Counted from the first letter of the stretch, positions 44,594 through 53,970 are shown. The stretch: DNA of 64,000 nt from Ruegeria sp. HKCCD7303 (GCF_013111185.1 NZ_WVRE01000002.1:951264-1015263); one strand, 5' to 3'. Translations and numbers: made by a program. Notes: generated by a model from the letters alone, not told the origin.

Positions 44594-45856
44594 ATGGTTG
44601 ACATGACTTCTACAGTCGAACCGATACGCAAGCCACTGGTGCTGCGCTATCCCTCTGTCGCGATCTTTCTGATCTTCCTGTCCCTGTTTACTGCCATCAT
44701 CACCGTTTTGGGCGAAGGGTTTGGCATCGGGCTGATTTCCACCAGCTTTATCAAAACTTTGGGCAAAACGCTGTGCCTGTGTCTTGCTGCACTGGCGATG
44801 GATCTGGTGTGGGGATACACAGGTATCCTGTCGCTGGGGCACATGGCGTTCTTTGGCATTGGCGGCTATGCCATCGGTATGTGGCTGATGTACGCCCGTA
44901 CCGAGATTATCGTGGTCGACAGCCTCGCGGCCTCTGCCTTGCCGCCGACGGCCCAGGAAATCTCGGATGGCATTGCCACCCAGATTTTCGGCGTTGTCGG
45001 CGCATCCGAGTTCCCCCCGATCTGGGCTTTTGCACATTCCCTGCCGCTGCAACTGGCTGCCGTCGTGTTGGTGCCCGGTCTTCTGGCACTTATCTTTGGG
45101 TGGCTGGCGTTTCGCAGCCGGGTGACCGGGGTTTACCTGTCGATCCTGACGCAGGCGATGACACTGGCGCTGTCCCTGTACCTGTTCCAGAACGACAGCG
45201 GGTTGCGCGGGAACAACGGTTTGTCGGGGCTGCAGAACCTGCCAGGGCTGGACTCGGTGCCGCAATCAACGGTTTCGATCCTGTTCTTCTGGGCGTCCGC
45301 CTTGGCGCTAGGCCTTGGCTACCTTGTCTGCGCATGGGTGGTGTCTGGCAAATTCGGATCGGTTATTCGCGCCATCCGCGACGACCAAAGCCGCGTCCGG
45401 TTCCTTGGATACTCGGTCGAGGCCTACAAGCTTTTCATCTTTACCTTCACCGCCGTGATCTGTGGTATCGCGGGAGCTTTGTACTATCCACAGGCGGGCA
45501 TCATTAACCCGGCCGAAATTGCGCCCATTGCGTCAATCTATCTGGCCGTTTGGGTGGCGATCGGCGGGCGCGGACGGCTGTACGGGGCGGTGATCGGTGC
45601 GGCCTTTGTCTCGTTGCTGTCGACATGGTTCACAGGCGGGCAGGCCCCCGACATCTCGCTGGGGTTCTACACGATCCAATGGGTCGATTGGTGGACCATC
45701 CTGCTTGGGTTCTCGTTTGTTGCGGTCACGCTTTTCGCGCCCCGCGGCATAGGGGGACTGATCGACAAGCTTACGGAACGCCGCGCACCGGACCGACATG
45801 GGGCCGACCTGGGACCGGACCTTGGATCGTTGCGCGAAAAGGAGGCGAATGAATGA
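44594..45856 (+). CDS. urtC: Urea ABC transporter permease, second subunit
   Basis: A 420-aa LivM-like permease with about eight to ten membrane helices. Landmarks are LVWGYTGILSLGHMAFFGIGGY, SGLQNLPGLDSVPQ and AVWVAIGGRGRLYGAVIGA, typical of UrtC. Its stop overlaps the urtD start by 4 bp. Confidence 0.95.
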   Translation: MVDMTSTVEPIRKPLVLRYPSVAIFLIFLSLFTAIITVLGEGFGIGLISTSFIKTLGKTLCLCLAALAMDLVWGYTGILSLGHMAFFGIGGYAIGMWLMYARTEIIVVDSLAASALPPTAQEISDGIATQIFGVVGASEFPPIWAFAHSLPLQLAAVVLVPGLLALIFGWLAFRSRVTGVYLSILTQAMTLALSLYLFQNDSGLRGNNGLSGLQNLPGLDSVPQSTVSILFFWASALALGLGYLVCAWVVSGKFGSVIRAIRDDQSRVRFLGYSVEAYKLFIFTFTAVICGIAGALYYPQAGIINPAEIAPIASIYLAVWVAIGGRGRLYGAVIGAAFVSLLSTWFTGGQAPDISLGFYTIQWVDWWTILLGFSFVAVTLFAPRGIGGLIDKLTERRAPDRHGADLGPDLGSLREKEANE

Positions 45857-46593
45857 GCACACTTCTCGAAGTTTCTGGCGTTTCAGTATCCTTTGACGGC
45901 TTCAAGGCGATCAACAACCTCACGTTCCAAATCGGCCCCGCCGAAATGCGCGCTGTCATCGGCCCGAACGGGGCGGGAAAGACGACGTTCATGGACATCA
46001 TCACGGGCAAAACCAAGCCGGACGATGGTCATGTTCTGTGGGGCGAAAAATCTGTCTCATTACTGTCGATGAGCGAAAGTCAGATCGCGCAGGCCGGAGT
46101 GGGGCGAAAGTTCCAGAGACCAACTGTGTTCGAAGACCAAAGTGTCCGCGAAAACCTGATTCTTGCCCTGAAAAACAAACGCGGGCCGTTGGCCGTGCTG
46201 CGGTTCCGGGCGCGTCAGCAAGATCATGAGAAAGTCGCATCGCTGGCCGACGAAATCGGTCTGCAGAGCGCCTTGGACCGCAAAGCCGGTGAACTTAGCC
46301 ACGGGCAAAAGCAATGGCTCGAGATCGGGATGCTGCTGGCCCAGGATCCGCAATTGCTGCTGGTGGATGAGCCTGCGGCAGGGATGACCCCGGCAGAGCG
46401 CGAACATACGACCGACATCCTTGTTGAAGCGGCCAAAACCCGAGCAGTGGTCGTCGTAGAACACGATATGGAGTTCGTCAGCCGCCTCAACTGCAAAGTA
46501 ACCGTTCTGCATGAGGGGTCGGTTCTGGCCGAAGGATCGTTGGACCATGTCACCCAGAACGAAAGAGTAATCGAGGTTTATCTTGGCCGCTGA
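45853..46593 (+). CDS. urtD: Urea ABC transporter ATP-binding protein
   Basis: A 246-aa ABC ATPase: Walker A GPNGAGKTTF, ABC signature LSHGQKQWLEIG, Walker B LLLVDEPAAG and the H-loop VVVEHDMEF. LSHGQKQWLEIG is characteristic of UrtD. It overlaps urtC by 4 bp at its start and urtE by 11 bp at its end. Confidence 0.96.
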   Translation: MSTLLEVSGVSVSFDGFKAINNLTFQIGPAEMRAVIGPNGAGKTTFMDIITGKTKPDDGHVLWGEKSVSLLSMSESQIAQAGVGRKFQRPTVFEDQSVRENLILALKNKRGPLAVLRFRARQQDHEKVASLADEIGLQSALDRKAGELSHGQKQWLEIGMLLAQDPQLLLVDEPAAGMTPAEREHTTDILVEAAKTRAVVVVEHDMEFVSRLNCKVTVLHEGSVLAEGSLDHVTQNERVIEVYLGR

Positions 46594-47290
46594 CTTTCTG
46601 AACATCTCCGATCTGACCCTTCACTATGGAGGCAGCCAGATCTTGAACGGTGTCGACATCACCGCGCGTCAAGGTCAAGTGACCTGTGTCATGGGCACCA
46701 ATGGCGTTGGAAAAACAAGCCTGTTGAAAGCTATATCCGGCGCGCATCCCCGCAGCGGTGGCGACTATGTCCTGAACGGCGAAATAATCGGCAATGTCAC
46801 TTCCTTTGAACTCGCCAGAAAAGGAGTGGCTTACGTTCCGCAAGGGCGCGAGATTTTTCCGTTTTTAACGGTTCGCGAAAACCTCGAAACAGGCTTCGCC
46901 TGCCTGCCCCGCAGCGATCACGCGATCCCCGGCTATATTTTCGAGCTTTTTCCGATCTTAGAAGAGTTCCTTTCTCGGCGCGGGGGCGACTTATCTGGAG
47001 GTCAGCAGCAACAGCTTGCAATTGCGCGTGCGTTGATCACGAAGCCAAAGATACTGCTTTTGGACGAGCCGACCGAAGGTATTCAACCGAACATTATCAA
47101 ACAGATCGGGGAAGTCGTCGGCCTGCTACGCGATCAAGGCGAAATGGCCATAATTTTGGTCGAGCAGTTTTTTGAGTTTGCTTATTCGTTAGGCGATGAA
47201 TTCTTGGTTCTCGAGCGAGGCACCCCTCTTCTATGCGGATCCAAATGCCAAATTGGCAAAGAACAACTATTGTCCGCGGTATCTGTTTAA
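46583..47290 (+). CDS. urtE: Urea ABC transporter ATP-binding protein, last gene
   Basis: A 235-aa ABC ATPase with Walker A GTNGVGKTSLL, signature LSGGQQQQLAIARAL and Walker B ILLLDEPTEGIQPNI. It begins with a TTG codon preceded by GAGG, inside the urtD end. No urease or accessory gene follows; the next gene is on the opposite strand, so urease must be elsewhere. Confidence 0.95.
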   Translation: MAADFLNISDLTLHYGGSQILNGVDITARQGQVTCVMGTNGVGKTSLLKAISGAHPRSGGDYVLNGEIIGNVTSFELARKGVAYVPQGREIFPFLTVRENLETGFACLPRSDHAIPGYIFELFPILEEFLSRRGGDLSGGQQQQLAIARALITKPKILLLDEPTEGIQPNIIKQIGEVVGLLRDQGEMAIILVEQFFEFAYSLGDEFLVLERGTPLLCGSKCQIGKEQLLSAVSV

Positions 47291-47381
47291 CGGCATTTTA
47301 GTGGTTCCCTTCTACTCTGTCATGCTTGACGCACCGCATTCAACACTTCCGGCTTATGCACATACCGTCTCTTAACTCACT

Positions 47382-47564
47382 TCAGGGAACAAGTAGGATT
47401 TCGAGATCATCGGCCGCAATCATCTCATCTACGGCTGCATTAATAAGCTCGTCGTCCTCGACCTCGACAGCCTCAGTTTCTTGCGCGCCGATGGGAAAAG
47501 CAATCGAAAATGCCGTGAACCAAAGGAATGACCAAATCGTCAACGTTCTCAGCTCCTGTTTCAT
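47382..47564 (-). CDS. Small exported protein of unknown function
   Basis: A 60-aa protein with a signal peptide (cleavage after about PIGAQ, residue 27) and a very acidic mature part of about 33 residues (EVEDDELINAAVDEMIAADD). GGGGAGAG precedes the ATG at 47564, the best evidence that it is real. It converges on urtE. No function is evident. Confidence 0.55.
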   Translation of the reverse strand: MKQELRTLTIWSFLWFTAFSIAFPIGAQETEAVEVEDDELINAAVDEMIAADDLEILLVP

Positions 47565-48430
47565 TTGGCTCTCCCCTACTTCCTTAACGGTCGAAGAAAG
47601 CACGTACTGACGCAATAAATCCAGAATTATGCTGATGTTTGAATGTTTCCTTGTGACGTCGAACAAGAATCTCTGGGAATCCCGAAATAAGCGACATTGC
47701 TCAAGGCGAGTCACATATCTCTTCTGACTATAAAATCGCTTCTTTCATAGTTTCCCTGTAACGACCCGCTCAATATATCAGCAGCCTCCTGGCGACGCCA
47801 CTCACTTACATCTCCAGGAGGCGACCAGAAAAGTCTGGCGAATGCGTAAGTAACACAGGTAATTCAGTTTTACCACGCGTGCGGATACTTGATTCCAAAA
47901 TGCAACAAATCAACTATTTTTACGCGCGCAAAGAAGAATAGTCTCGTTGGATTGAAGTTAACTTGCGTATTAAAACCCAACGGCGAGACACCAAAACGCA
48001 GCGAAATATCTGCTTGGGTGTTTGGTCACTAGTTTGAGCGCCGGTATCACGAGCTAGCGTTCACACCACACCGTTTGAATAAGTGTGCTTCTAGGCACGA
48101 TCCAGATAGTCTGGGCAGTCCTGTATCCAAACTGTTGCCCGCGTCGTCAGTCATCCCAGACAAAGATCGCGCGGCCATCAACAACTAGAAAGTGTTTCGA
48201 CGCGTTTTTACCGATTGACAATTTTGGGCTCTAGGCGGTCATCTGAGTGATTTTGTCAGATGACGGCTTAAGAACGATAGCGATCATTGTTCGTGGTCAT
48301 TCCGAGAATTTTCGCCTGAAGGTCTGCATTTTACGACAGCGGCCGTTCGCGGCATTTTGAACGAACTGCCGATTTATATCTACAATTGATGGGTATGATG
48401 AACGTTAAAATGGGGAAGACCCACGTAGCT
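47565..48430. other. Long non-coding stretch with an inverted repeat
   Basis: About 870 bp, AT-richer than the surroundings, with no supported gene. It holds a clear stem-loop at 48238-48264 and a looser inverted repeat at about 47941-47991 (GTCTCGTTGG versus CCAACGGCGAGAC). A small regulatory RNA is possible but not shown. Confidence 0.4.
48238..48264. repeat. Perfect 9-bp stem-loop
   Basis: GTCATCTGA and TCAGATGAC form a perfect 9-bp stem around a 9-nt loop. No T run follows on either strand close enough for a clear terminator. It lies about 165 bp after the end of the repeat-rich lipoprotein gene. Confidence 0.55.
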
Positions 48431-49066
48431 TCATTCGTCGACATTTGAGCGCGAGCCGCGTCCAGGACTGGACCCTTCACTACCATTGCCGTGTCCATTA
48501 TTAGCCGTGCTTCCACGACCGCGGTTTTCACTCTCTGCACTGTCCGCTCCGTCGGAGCTGTCCCCACCACCAGAACTGTCACTGCCACCGGAGTTGCTCC
48601 CGCCACCAGAACTGCCACTGCCGTCGGAACTGTCCCCGCTGCCAGAGCTTTCGCTGCCGGAGCTGTCACGGCCACCGGACTGAACACCATCACTGAAATC
48701 AGCAAATTGGGAAGAATCCTGCTCACGGTCAGAATCGATTGCTCCGAGAGGTGGATCGGAAAAATTGCCGTCTTCAAACGGCATCCTAACTTCCCGTCGG
48801 CCGTTCTCAAAATAGAATGCAACTTCCAAGTCTGGGCAAGCATCGCCAAGTTGAAGAAGTGTTTCTCCGCCGCCGTCGTGAAGTTTTACTTGCCGCGCGA
48901 CCACATGCGAAATCGCGTCGAACTGACATTCCTTGTCTGGATTTGCCAATGTGTCGTCAATCTGTGAGTCTCGCGTAATCGTTGTTTCAGAAGGCGTCGC
49001 ACATGCAGAAAGCAAGCCTGTAGAAGCGACAAGAGATAGGGTCAAAGCCCGAAAACGAAAAACCAT
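48431..49066 (-). CDS. Lipoprotein with Gly/Ser/Asp repeat tail
   Basis: A 211-aa predicted lipoprotein: signal MVFRFRALTLSLVAS and lipobox LSAC with Cys22. A folded domain of about 80 residues with two Cys follows. From about residue 125 it is a low-complexity tail built from short SGG/SGSGDSSDG-type units, encoded by 18-24 bp DNA repeats that could vary in number. The tail is acidic and resembles linkers of surface proteins. Function unknown. Confidence 0.75.
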   Translation of the reverse strand: MVFRFRALTLSLVASTGLLSACATPSETTITRDSQIDDTLANPDKECQFDAISHVVARQVKLHDGGGETLLQLGDACPDLEVAFYFENGRREVRMPFEDGNFSDPPLGAIDSDREQDSSQFADFSDGVQSGGRDSSGSESSGSGDSSDGSGSSGGGSNSGGSDSSGGGDSSDGADSAESENRGRGSTANNGHGNGSEGSSPGRGSRSNVDE

Positions 49067-50170
49067 TTACCATACTCCAAAATGTCCCCCCACCTTGGCA
49101 CTAACAAAGCCGAAATATCCGCCAAAACACAAAGCGGCACCGACTTTTCAAAGGGTCGCTTTGCCATTGAGAAATTTCAATAAAATTTTGAATTTGTTCG
49201 GTCAAAAGTGACAATTTTCAATTTTGAGGTCTTTTGCGTAAAGAAATTCTACTGTCTGTCTTCGAAGGAGTAACAAAGAAGGCGTTGTACTTAGATTGCG
49301 CGCGGCCTGGAAATTGCCTGCAATCTCCTAAGTTTTAGTTCAAAAATTCCGAGCGAGGTCGTTTAGAGTGAAGTTTGATTTCCTAGACGCATCATCCCGA
49401 AAGGGTTGCCAACGTAGCTTTTGACAAATGAAAAACAAAAAAAGCGGTGCACAACTGTAATTGGGGCAGTCTACTGGAAACGACCAGTGACTGCTGGGCA
49501 GGCAAAGCTTCCGTTTGTTGCGGCGGGGAGCTCCAGAATCAATTGAATGATTGATCAGCTGACCAAGTTGATGAATAGAGCTACCTTTCGCTGCTGGGCC
49601 TAACGGCACGGACCCTCATTTTCTAGCCGAGGGCAAAAGCCTTCTTCTACAATAGGATCGATACATAACTTGCGGCGGACGCTCTATTTAGAAAAAAGGC
49701 CAAAAGAAGAAAATATAGCAATACGGGAAAAGCAATTATAGCCTTCCTTATCATAGATTTTAGGTCGCTATTCTTGTTTGGGCTAAAATTTTCGACCTTG
49801 GCGTCACTTAAAGGTGGAAATAGATCCCTTTTGCTTTGCTTAATCATAGTCAACTCGTGAAAAACTGACTAATCTGTTTCAAACCTCACATTAACCGAAG
49901 ATTAACGCTCAAATTATTTCAGTTTTGGCGTTTTTTTTGACCGCTTTTGGAGACAAAAGCTCCAAGCTAATTACTATTGTCAACAGTATTAATACTTCCC
50001 CAGTGATTCTTTTGGGAGTAACGGCTAAGCTGTTAATGTTAAATTAAAAATATCCACTCCGAAATGTCGGATAGTTGCCACATTCTGGCCCCGTTTTGGC
50101 AACACTCTTAAGTGTGGCATTTGCACGTCACCGCTAATCTGTATTTCGCTAAGTAAAAAGGATTTCTTAC
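49067..50170. other. AT-rich stretch with no confident gene
   Basis: About 1.1 kb of clearly lower GC than the rest of the window. One small frame at 49647-49853 (minus) could encode a single-helix membrane protein and is listed separately. The last 300 bp are strongly AT-rich and probably include the promoter of the gene at 50171. This looks like horizontally acquired or decayed DNA. Confidence 0.45.
49647..49853 (-). CDS. Possible small single-helix membrane protein
   Basis: A 68-aa frame (66 aa from the second ATG) with a charged N-terminal half and one hydrophobic helix (AFPVLLYFLLLAFFL) near the C-terminus. It is plausible as a small membrane protein but has no similarity I recognise and no strong ribosome-binding site. 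Confidence 0.3.
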   Translation of the reverse strand: MTMIKQSKRDLFPPLSDAKVENFSPNKNSDLKSMIRKAIIAFPVLLYFLLLAFFLNRASAASYVSILL

Positions 50171-51307
50171 GTGTTGAACTTCCTTAAAGTGAGCGTCTCC
50201 GCACTCGTACTGTCTGCATTTGTAGTTGCACCGATCGTGACGGTTTCTGCCGCTGATTACGCATACGCCAAAAATGGTAACGGCAAGGGTGGAGGTAACG
50301 GCGGTGGAAAAGGGGATAACGGAGGTGAAAAGGGCGGCAACAGCGGTGAAAAAGGTGCCAAAAGGGGATGGGGTTCTGACAAATCGCTGAACGGGACAAA
50401 CTCGAAGTCTGCCAGCAAAAGTCGTAAGTCAAAGAGCGGCAGTCGTTTAGGTCGAGCTATGAAGAAAGACTTTCAGGCTTTAGGCCGCAACCTAAAGCAA
50501 AACGGTATCAAAGGTCTATTCCAAGGGAACAAGGCGCGGACGACCACAACACAAGCAAAAAAAACGAGTGTTAAGCAGTCCCTCAGCCCACCAAGCAGAA
50601 AAACAAAACTCCTTGATGATGGCACGCTTGACCCTCGCAACCTTGGCAAACTGAATGGTGCGATTAACTCCAGTATAAATGCAAAACTCGCGCATATCGC
50701 GAACGGACAGTATGCGAAAGGTACAGGGCCGGTAAGCCTGGCTGCAGGTCTTGCAGTAGCCGACGCGAACTTCAATCATGTCATGGGTGAAGACTACGAC
50801 TTGAGCCCAGAAGAAGTGAAGGAAATTGCTGCGGCGTATGACTATTTGGACACGGCTCCAATGACGCTGGAGGAAGCTGAACAGGTTCTTGCCGATGAGG
50901 CGGCCACCCCCGGTACGATTGCGCCTGAAGATCTTGAGACCGCACAAGCGGTGAAAGATGCGCACGACGTAACAACAGATGAGGACGGAAATAAGATAGG
51001 GCAGCCGACCGACGATCAGTTGGCGGCTGCGGAGGCGGTGCATGACGCGGAAGCCAGCCTGTTGGGGCACTACAAAGGCGACTTTTCTGACGACACAATC
51101 ATCGCGGAGGAACAGCAAGACCGCGTCCTTGGCGCCGTCCGCGCCTCCAATCCCGATGAAGAATCGGTAAAAGCCACACTAGGCACTTCGGACGACGGAA
51201 GCATTTATGCCGACGGCCAGGAGGACGATGATGCTGATGGAGAAGCGGAGGGAGCAGATCAAACCCCAGATGAAGAGCCGGAAGACGAATTTGCAAGCAA
51301 CGGATAA
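50171..51307 (+). CDS. Secreted Gly/Lys-rich protein of unknown function
   Basis: A 378-aa protein beginning with GTG, with AAGGA upstream. A signal peptide (about 27 residues) is followed by a flexible Gly/Lys/Asn-rich segment (residues 35-65) and a basic region up to about 130. The middle part is helical, and the acidic C-terminus ends in EDDDADGEAEGADQ-type sequence. The charge switches from basic to acidic along the chain. No family recognised; an extracytoplasmic matrix or calcium-binding role is speculation. Confidence 0.68.
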   Translation: MLNFLKVSVSALVLSAFVVAPIVTVSAADYAYAKNGNGKGGGNGGGKGDNGGEKGGNSGEKGAKRGWGSDKSLNGTNSKSASKSRKSKSGSRLGRAMKKDFQALGRNLKQNGIKGLFQGNKARTTTTQAKKTSVKQSLSPPSRKTKLLDDGTLDPRNLGKLNGAINSSINAKLAHIANGQYAKGTGPVSLAAGLAVADANFNHVMGEDYDLSPEEVKEIAAAYDYLDTAPMTLEEAEQVLADEAATPGTIAPEDLETAQAVKDAHDVTTDEDGNKIGQPTDDQLAAAEAVHDAEASLLGHYKGDFSDDTIIAEEQQDRVLGAVRASNPDEESVKATLGTSDDGSIYADGQEDDDADGEAEGADQTPDEEPEDEFASNG

Positions 51308-51654
51308 ATGTAATGTAAGAGGCCTCAGAGCGAGGATTTAGATGCCTTTTTTGATATTGTCAGCCTCCAGTTGGATTGAACCCGATTTATGCATTAGGTG
51401 GCAATATCGCTACTAAGAGGACAACCTAAAACACAACTTCTGCGAAACAACCATGTCCGCTTCCGGCTCGAAGCGGACAGTCGGCAAATTTGGTGGAGCG
51501 TCTGCTTCGCGGGACAAAACCGCCATCCGAGAAGATCGAACGCTCAACCCTTTGCGCAGTCCCCGGAATACACCACCTTGTCAAACTCATTTGATCCCCA
51601 TTCAAGAACGGAATTTCGTTTTGATAGCTTTTATCGAGTTTGTGCCGTTTAATG
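51308..51654. other. Intergenic stretch with hairpin and short repeats
   Basis: About 350 bp between two convergent genes. It holds the perfect hairpin at 51455-51478 and an adjoining copy of the GCGGGACAAA-type short repeat, the same pairing seen near 39737-39800. Confidence 0.5.
51455..51478. repeat. Perfect 9-bp hairpin, dispersed repeat family
   Basis: GTCCGCTTC and GAAGCGGAC form a perfect 9-bp stem around a 6-nt loop (CGGCTC). A diverged copy is at 39737-39760 (GTCCGCTTT...GAAGCGGTT). Both are at gene ends and are followed by a related GTCTGCT segment. Confidence 0.65.
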
Positions 51655-52308
51655 TCAGTTAGTAATATCCACAATTTCAAAGCTATCAATCTTTATTGGA
51701 CTTTCGGGTGCATCACCCCACCCATAGACTTCGAAATTTACCTTTGCGGATGGGTCGATCAACACCTGCTTTCCCAGTGAACTCCATTGCACTCCATCTG
51801 GACTCGAAGCCCCCTCAAATTCTACATCGGTTTTGGTGAACTTCAAATACAGTGGCTCACCCAGAAGGCCATCATCTCGAATTGAAATTTCTTTGGCGTC
51901 CTCGTTGTCTAAAGTCTTGTTCGTAAACTGATAAAGGCTCTTATAATAGTCCACATATACACCCACCCGCACGTTGTTTGACGCGTCGCCAATGCGAATT
52001 TGCACACCTTGTTGTCTTTCAGATGGGGTGCCGGCTAGCCTGATCGTTACGACATAATTCTCCGGAAGAAGGCCATTGTACTCAATGACGTTTTTCTTGT
52101 CTTTATGCGCAACAAGAAGAAGAAACTCGTCCTGTGTAAGTGCCATTCTTTGCCGGTCAGGGTTCAAAACTCTGAACGCAGGGCTAAGCGTCTGCCCTTG
52201 GAAGTCATCAAAGAATTCGCGCTTTTCTTGTGCCATGCCCACCGGCGAAGACAAACAGATAAGTAGACTTAGCGTGGCAGTGGAAATAAACTGCGTTGTG
52301 GTCGTCAT
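51655..52308 (-). CDS. Secreted beta-sandwich protein of unknown function
   Basis: A 217-aa protein with a signal peptide (cleavage after about GMAQ, residue 27) and a single all-beta domain. The pattern (FFDDFQGQTLSPAFRVLNPD at the start, SSPDGVQWSSLGKQV near the end) resembles concanavalin-like lectin/glucanase folds such as DUF1349 or laminin-G-like domains. No catalytic residues can be assigned. Its ATG overlaps the stop of the upstream membrane protein gene, so they are coupled. Confidence 0.7.
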   Translation of the reverse strand: MTTTTQFISTATLSLLICLSSPVGMAQEKREFFDDFQGQTLSPAFRVLNPDRQRMALTQDEFLLLVAHKDKKNVIEYNGLLPENYVVTIRLAGTPSERQQGVQIRIGDASNNVRVGVYVDYYKSLYQFTNKTLDNEDAKEISIRDDGLLGEPLYLKFTKTDVEFEGASSPDGVQWSSLGKQVLIDPSAKVNFEVYGWGDAPESPIKIDSFEIVDITN

Positions 52309-52952
52309 GGGTCACCTCCTATCGGCTGAATGCCGACTACGCTAGCTTCCGGTAGCCACTTCACACTCTTACCGAATTCAGCTGCGCAAATTGCGGATTC
52401 GTCACGTCTGACCTGCACTTTGCCGTCGGTGTGGTTCCGCACCGAAACCGGTAACCAAGCATCCCGTTCGGGCAGTTTAGCATAGAGGCTCGCACCAATG
52501 AAGATTTTTGGCTCTATCGTCACGTAGATCTGAGAAAGCGGGAGTGTTTTAAGATCATCAAAATCAAAAAGTACAAGTCCGCTGCCGCTGTCTCGTTCAA
52601 TGAGTTCGCCTGGAAACAGACATCCTGACTCGTTCCACTCCGCAAGGATGAAACTGTTTTTAAGAACCGATGGCGTTAGGTCCTCTGGAACGGACGAACC
52701 TGGCGGTGTGTTGCGGGTCAAATCGGTGCCTACCGTTTCCGCGGAGAACGGGAGATGCAACAGAATCGCTGCTGTCAGTATCGCCGGTCCAAATAGCTTT
52801 AGTTTTCGGCGTTGGTCATTTTCAAATTGTGGGATCTTTACAATGCCGAAGTCACGGCCATGAAACCAAGGCGCCAGCGTAAGGATCAAGCCGAATACGA
52901 GCAACACATAGCCAAAGCCGTCCGGCAGATTTGCCCTCTCCAAAATACTCAT
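52305..52952 (-). CDS. Membrane protein of unknown function, partner of the secreted protein
   Basis: A 215-aa protein with two N-terminal transmembrane helices (about 12-30 and 52-70) and a periplasmic beta-rich domain of about 140 residues with two Cys (SGCLFPGE, SAICAAEF). It overlaps the secreted beta-sandwich gene by 4 bp. The pair is probably one functional unit at the cell envelope. No family recognised. Confidence 0.68.
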   Translation of the reverse strand: MSILERANLPDGFGYVLLVFGLILTLAPWFHGRDFGIVKIPQFENDQRRKLKLFGPAILTAAILLHLPFSAETVGTDLTRNTPPGSSVPEDLTPSVLKNSFILAEWNESGCLFPGELIERDSGSGLVLFDFDDLKTLPLSQIYVTIEPKIFIGASLYAKLPERDAWLPVSVRNHTDGKVQVRRDESAICAAEFGKSVKWLPEASVVGIQPIGGDP

Positions 52953-53152
52953 CTGTCTGGCTCTTTACTATGGATTCTTTGCGAAAGTATATTTGAAGAT
53001 GACGACGAGGGAACCCAGCTTGAAAAGGCTCTGTTTTGTGTAGTGTTAGCTGAAGCGCGATGTTTGTATCTCTTTCTGCGAAGATAGTTTGAGAGAGCCG
53101 CATATCGATCAGATCGCCACTCTGAGTGCAGAACAGGCGCTTGCCGCGAAGC

Positions 53153-53970
53153 GGTGCTGTCAGACAAATTCGAACCAGTCTCAGCTAGGCCAGTAGAGCT
53201 GTCCTTTATTCGGCACAAAGACCGCGCCACTCGGCAAGAGCGACGGTGCGTGTCAGCTTGAAGGTTTCTCGGCTAGTAAGCGATCTTTCCTGGTTGAAGT
53301 GGTTGTAGACAGAGGAGTGGACGGAGGCGAACTTCTGCAAACTTCGCATGCGCCTGAAACGTTGCATGGCGCGTTCGCGTCTTCGAAACGGGAGGTGTGA
53401 ATTCTCAACGCGGTTATTGAGCCACCTGCCCGTCTGCTGTTTTTCGGTAGCCCCAAGCTCTCTGAGAGCGGCCCGATACGATGCGAAGCGGTCCGTCACA
53501 ATCTCTTCCGCACAGCCATGGCGCTTCATCAATTTCCGGAGGAATTTCAATGCGGCCTGCTTGTTTCGGCGTTTGGTGACGACTGCTTCCAGCACTTCGC
53601 CATCATGATCTACAGCCCGCCAGAGGTAGTGCCTCTTGCCATTCACCTTCACAAAAACCTCGTCCACGTGCCACTTCCATTTCGAGAATGCGCGCAGGTG
53701 CTGAACACGCTTCCGTCGGATCTCAGCTGCAAACATTGGACCAAACCTGTTCCACCAATATCGGACGGTTTCGTGGCTCACGTCGATGCCTCGCTCGTGC
53801 AACAAGTCTTCGACATTCCGAAGCGAGAGCGGGAAACGGATGTACAGCATCACCGCAAGACGGATGATCTCGGGACTCGTTTTAAAGTACTTGAAAGAGG
53901 CAGGTTTGGTCATAGACAAAAACTATGCGACCGTCCTTCCTGCCTCAAGACAACTTCTTCTGACAAGACC
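53153..53970 (-). mobile_element. IS6-family insertion sequence, intact
   Basis: An 818-bp element with left end GGTGCTGTCAGACAAATTCG and right-end complement GGTCTTGTCAGAAGAAGTTG, and one complete transposase gene. Its right end interrupts a quinone-oxidoreductase gene. The flanking 8 bp (CGCGAAGC, TTGTCAGG) do not match, so no target duplication remains. Confidence 0.93.
53206..53919 (-). CDS. IS6-family DDE transposase
   Basis: A complete 237-aa IS6/IS26-type transposase with the DDE triad in WHVDEVF, VTDRFASY and RVENSHLPFRRRE, and a Trp/Arg-rich DNA-binding N-terminus (RYWWNRFGPMFAAEIRRKRV). It is the best-preserved copy in the window and could act on the other copies' ends. Confidence 0.95.
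   Translation of the reverse strand: MSMTKPASFKYFKTSPEIIRLAVMLYIRFPLSLRNVEDLLHERGIDVSHETVRYWWNRFGPMFAAEIRRKRVQHLRAFSKWKWHVDEVFVKVNGKRHYLWRAVDHDGEVLEAVVTKRRNKQAALKFLRKLMKRHGCAEEIVTDRFASYRAALRELGATEKQQTGRWLNNRVENSHLPFRRRERAMQRFRRMRSLQKFASVHSSVYNHFNQERSLTSRETFKLTRTVALAEWRGLCAE

Noticed and set aside
48331..48849. 172-codon frame overlapping the lipoprotein gene
   Set aside because: It is the same repeat DNA read in another frame, producing Ala/Val/Thr repeats; the lipoprotein frame has a signal peptide and lipobox.
49340..49609. 89-codon minus-strand frame in the AT-rich region
   Set aside because: No start signal, odd composition and no domain; not supported.
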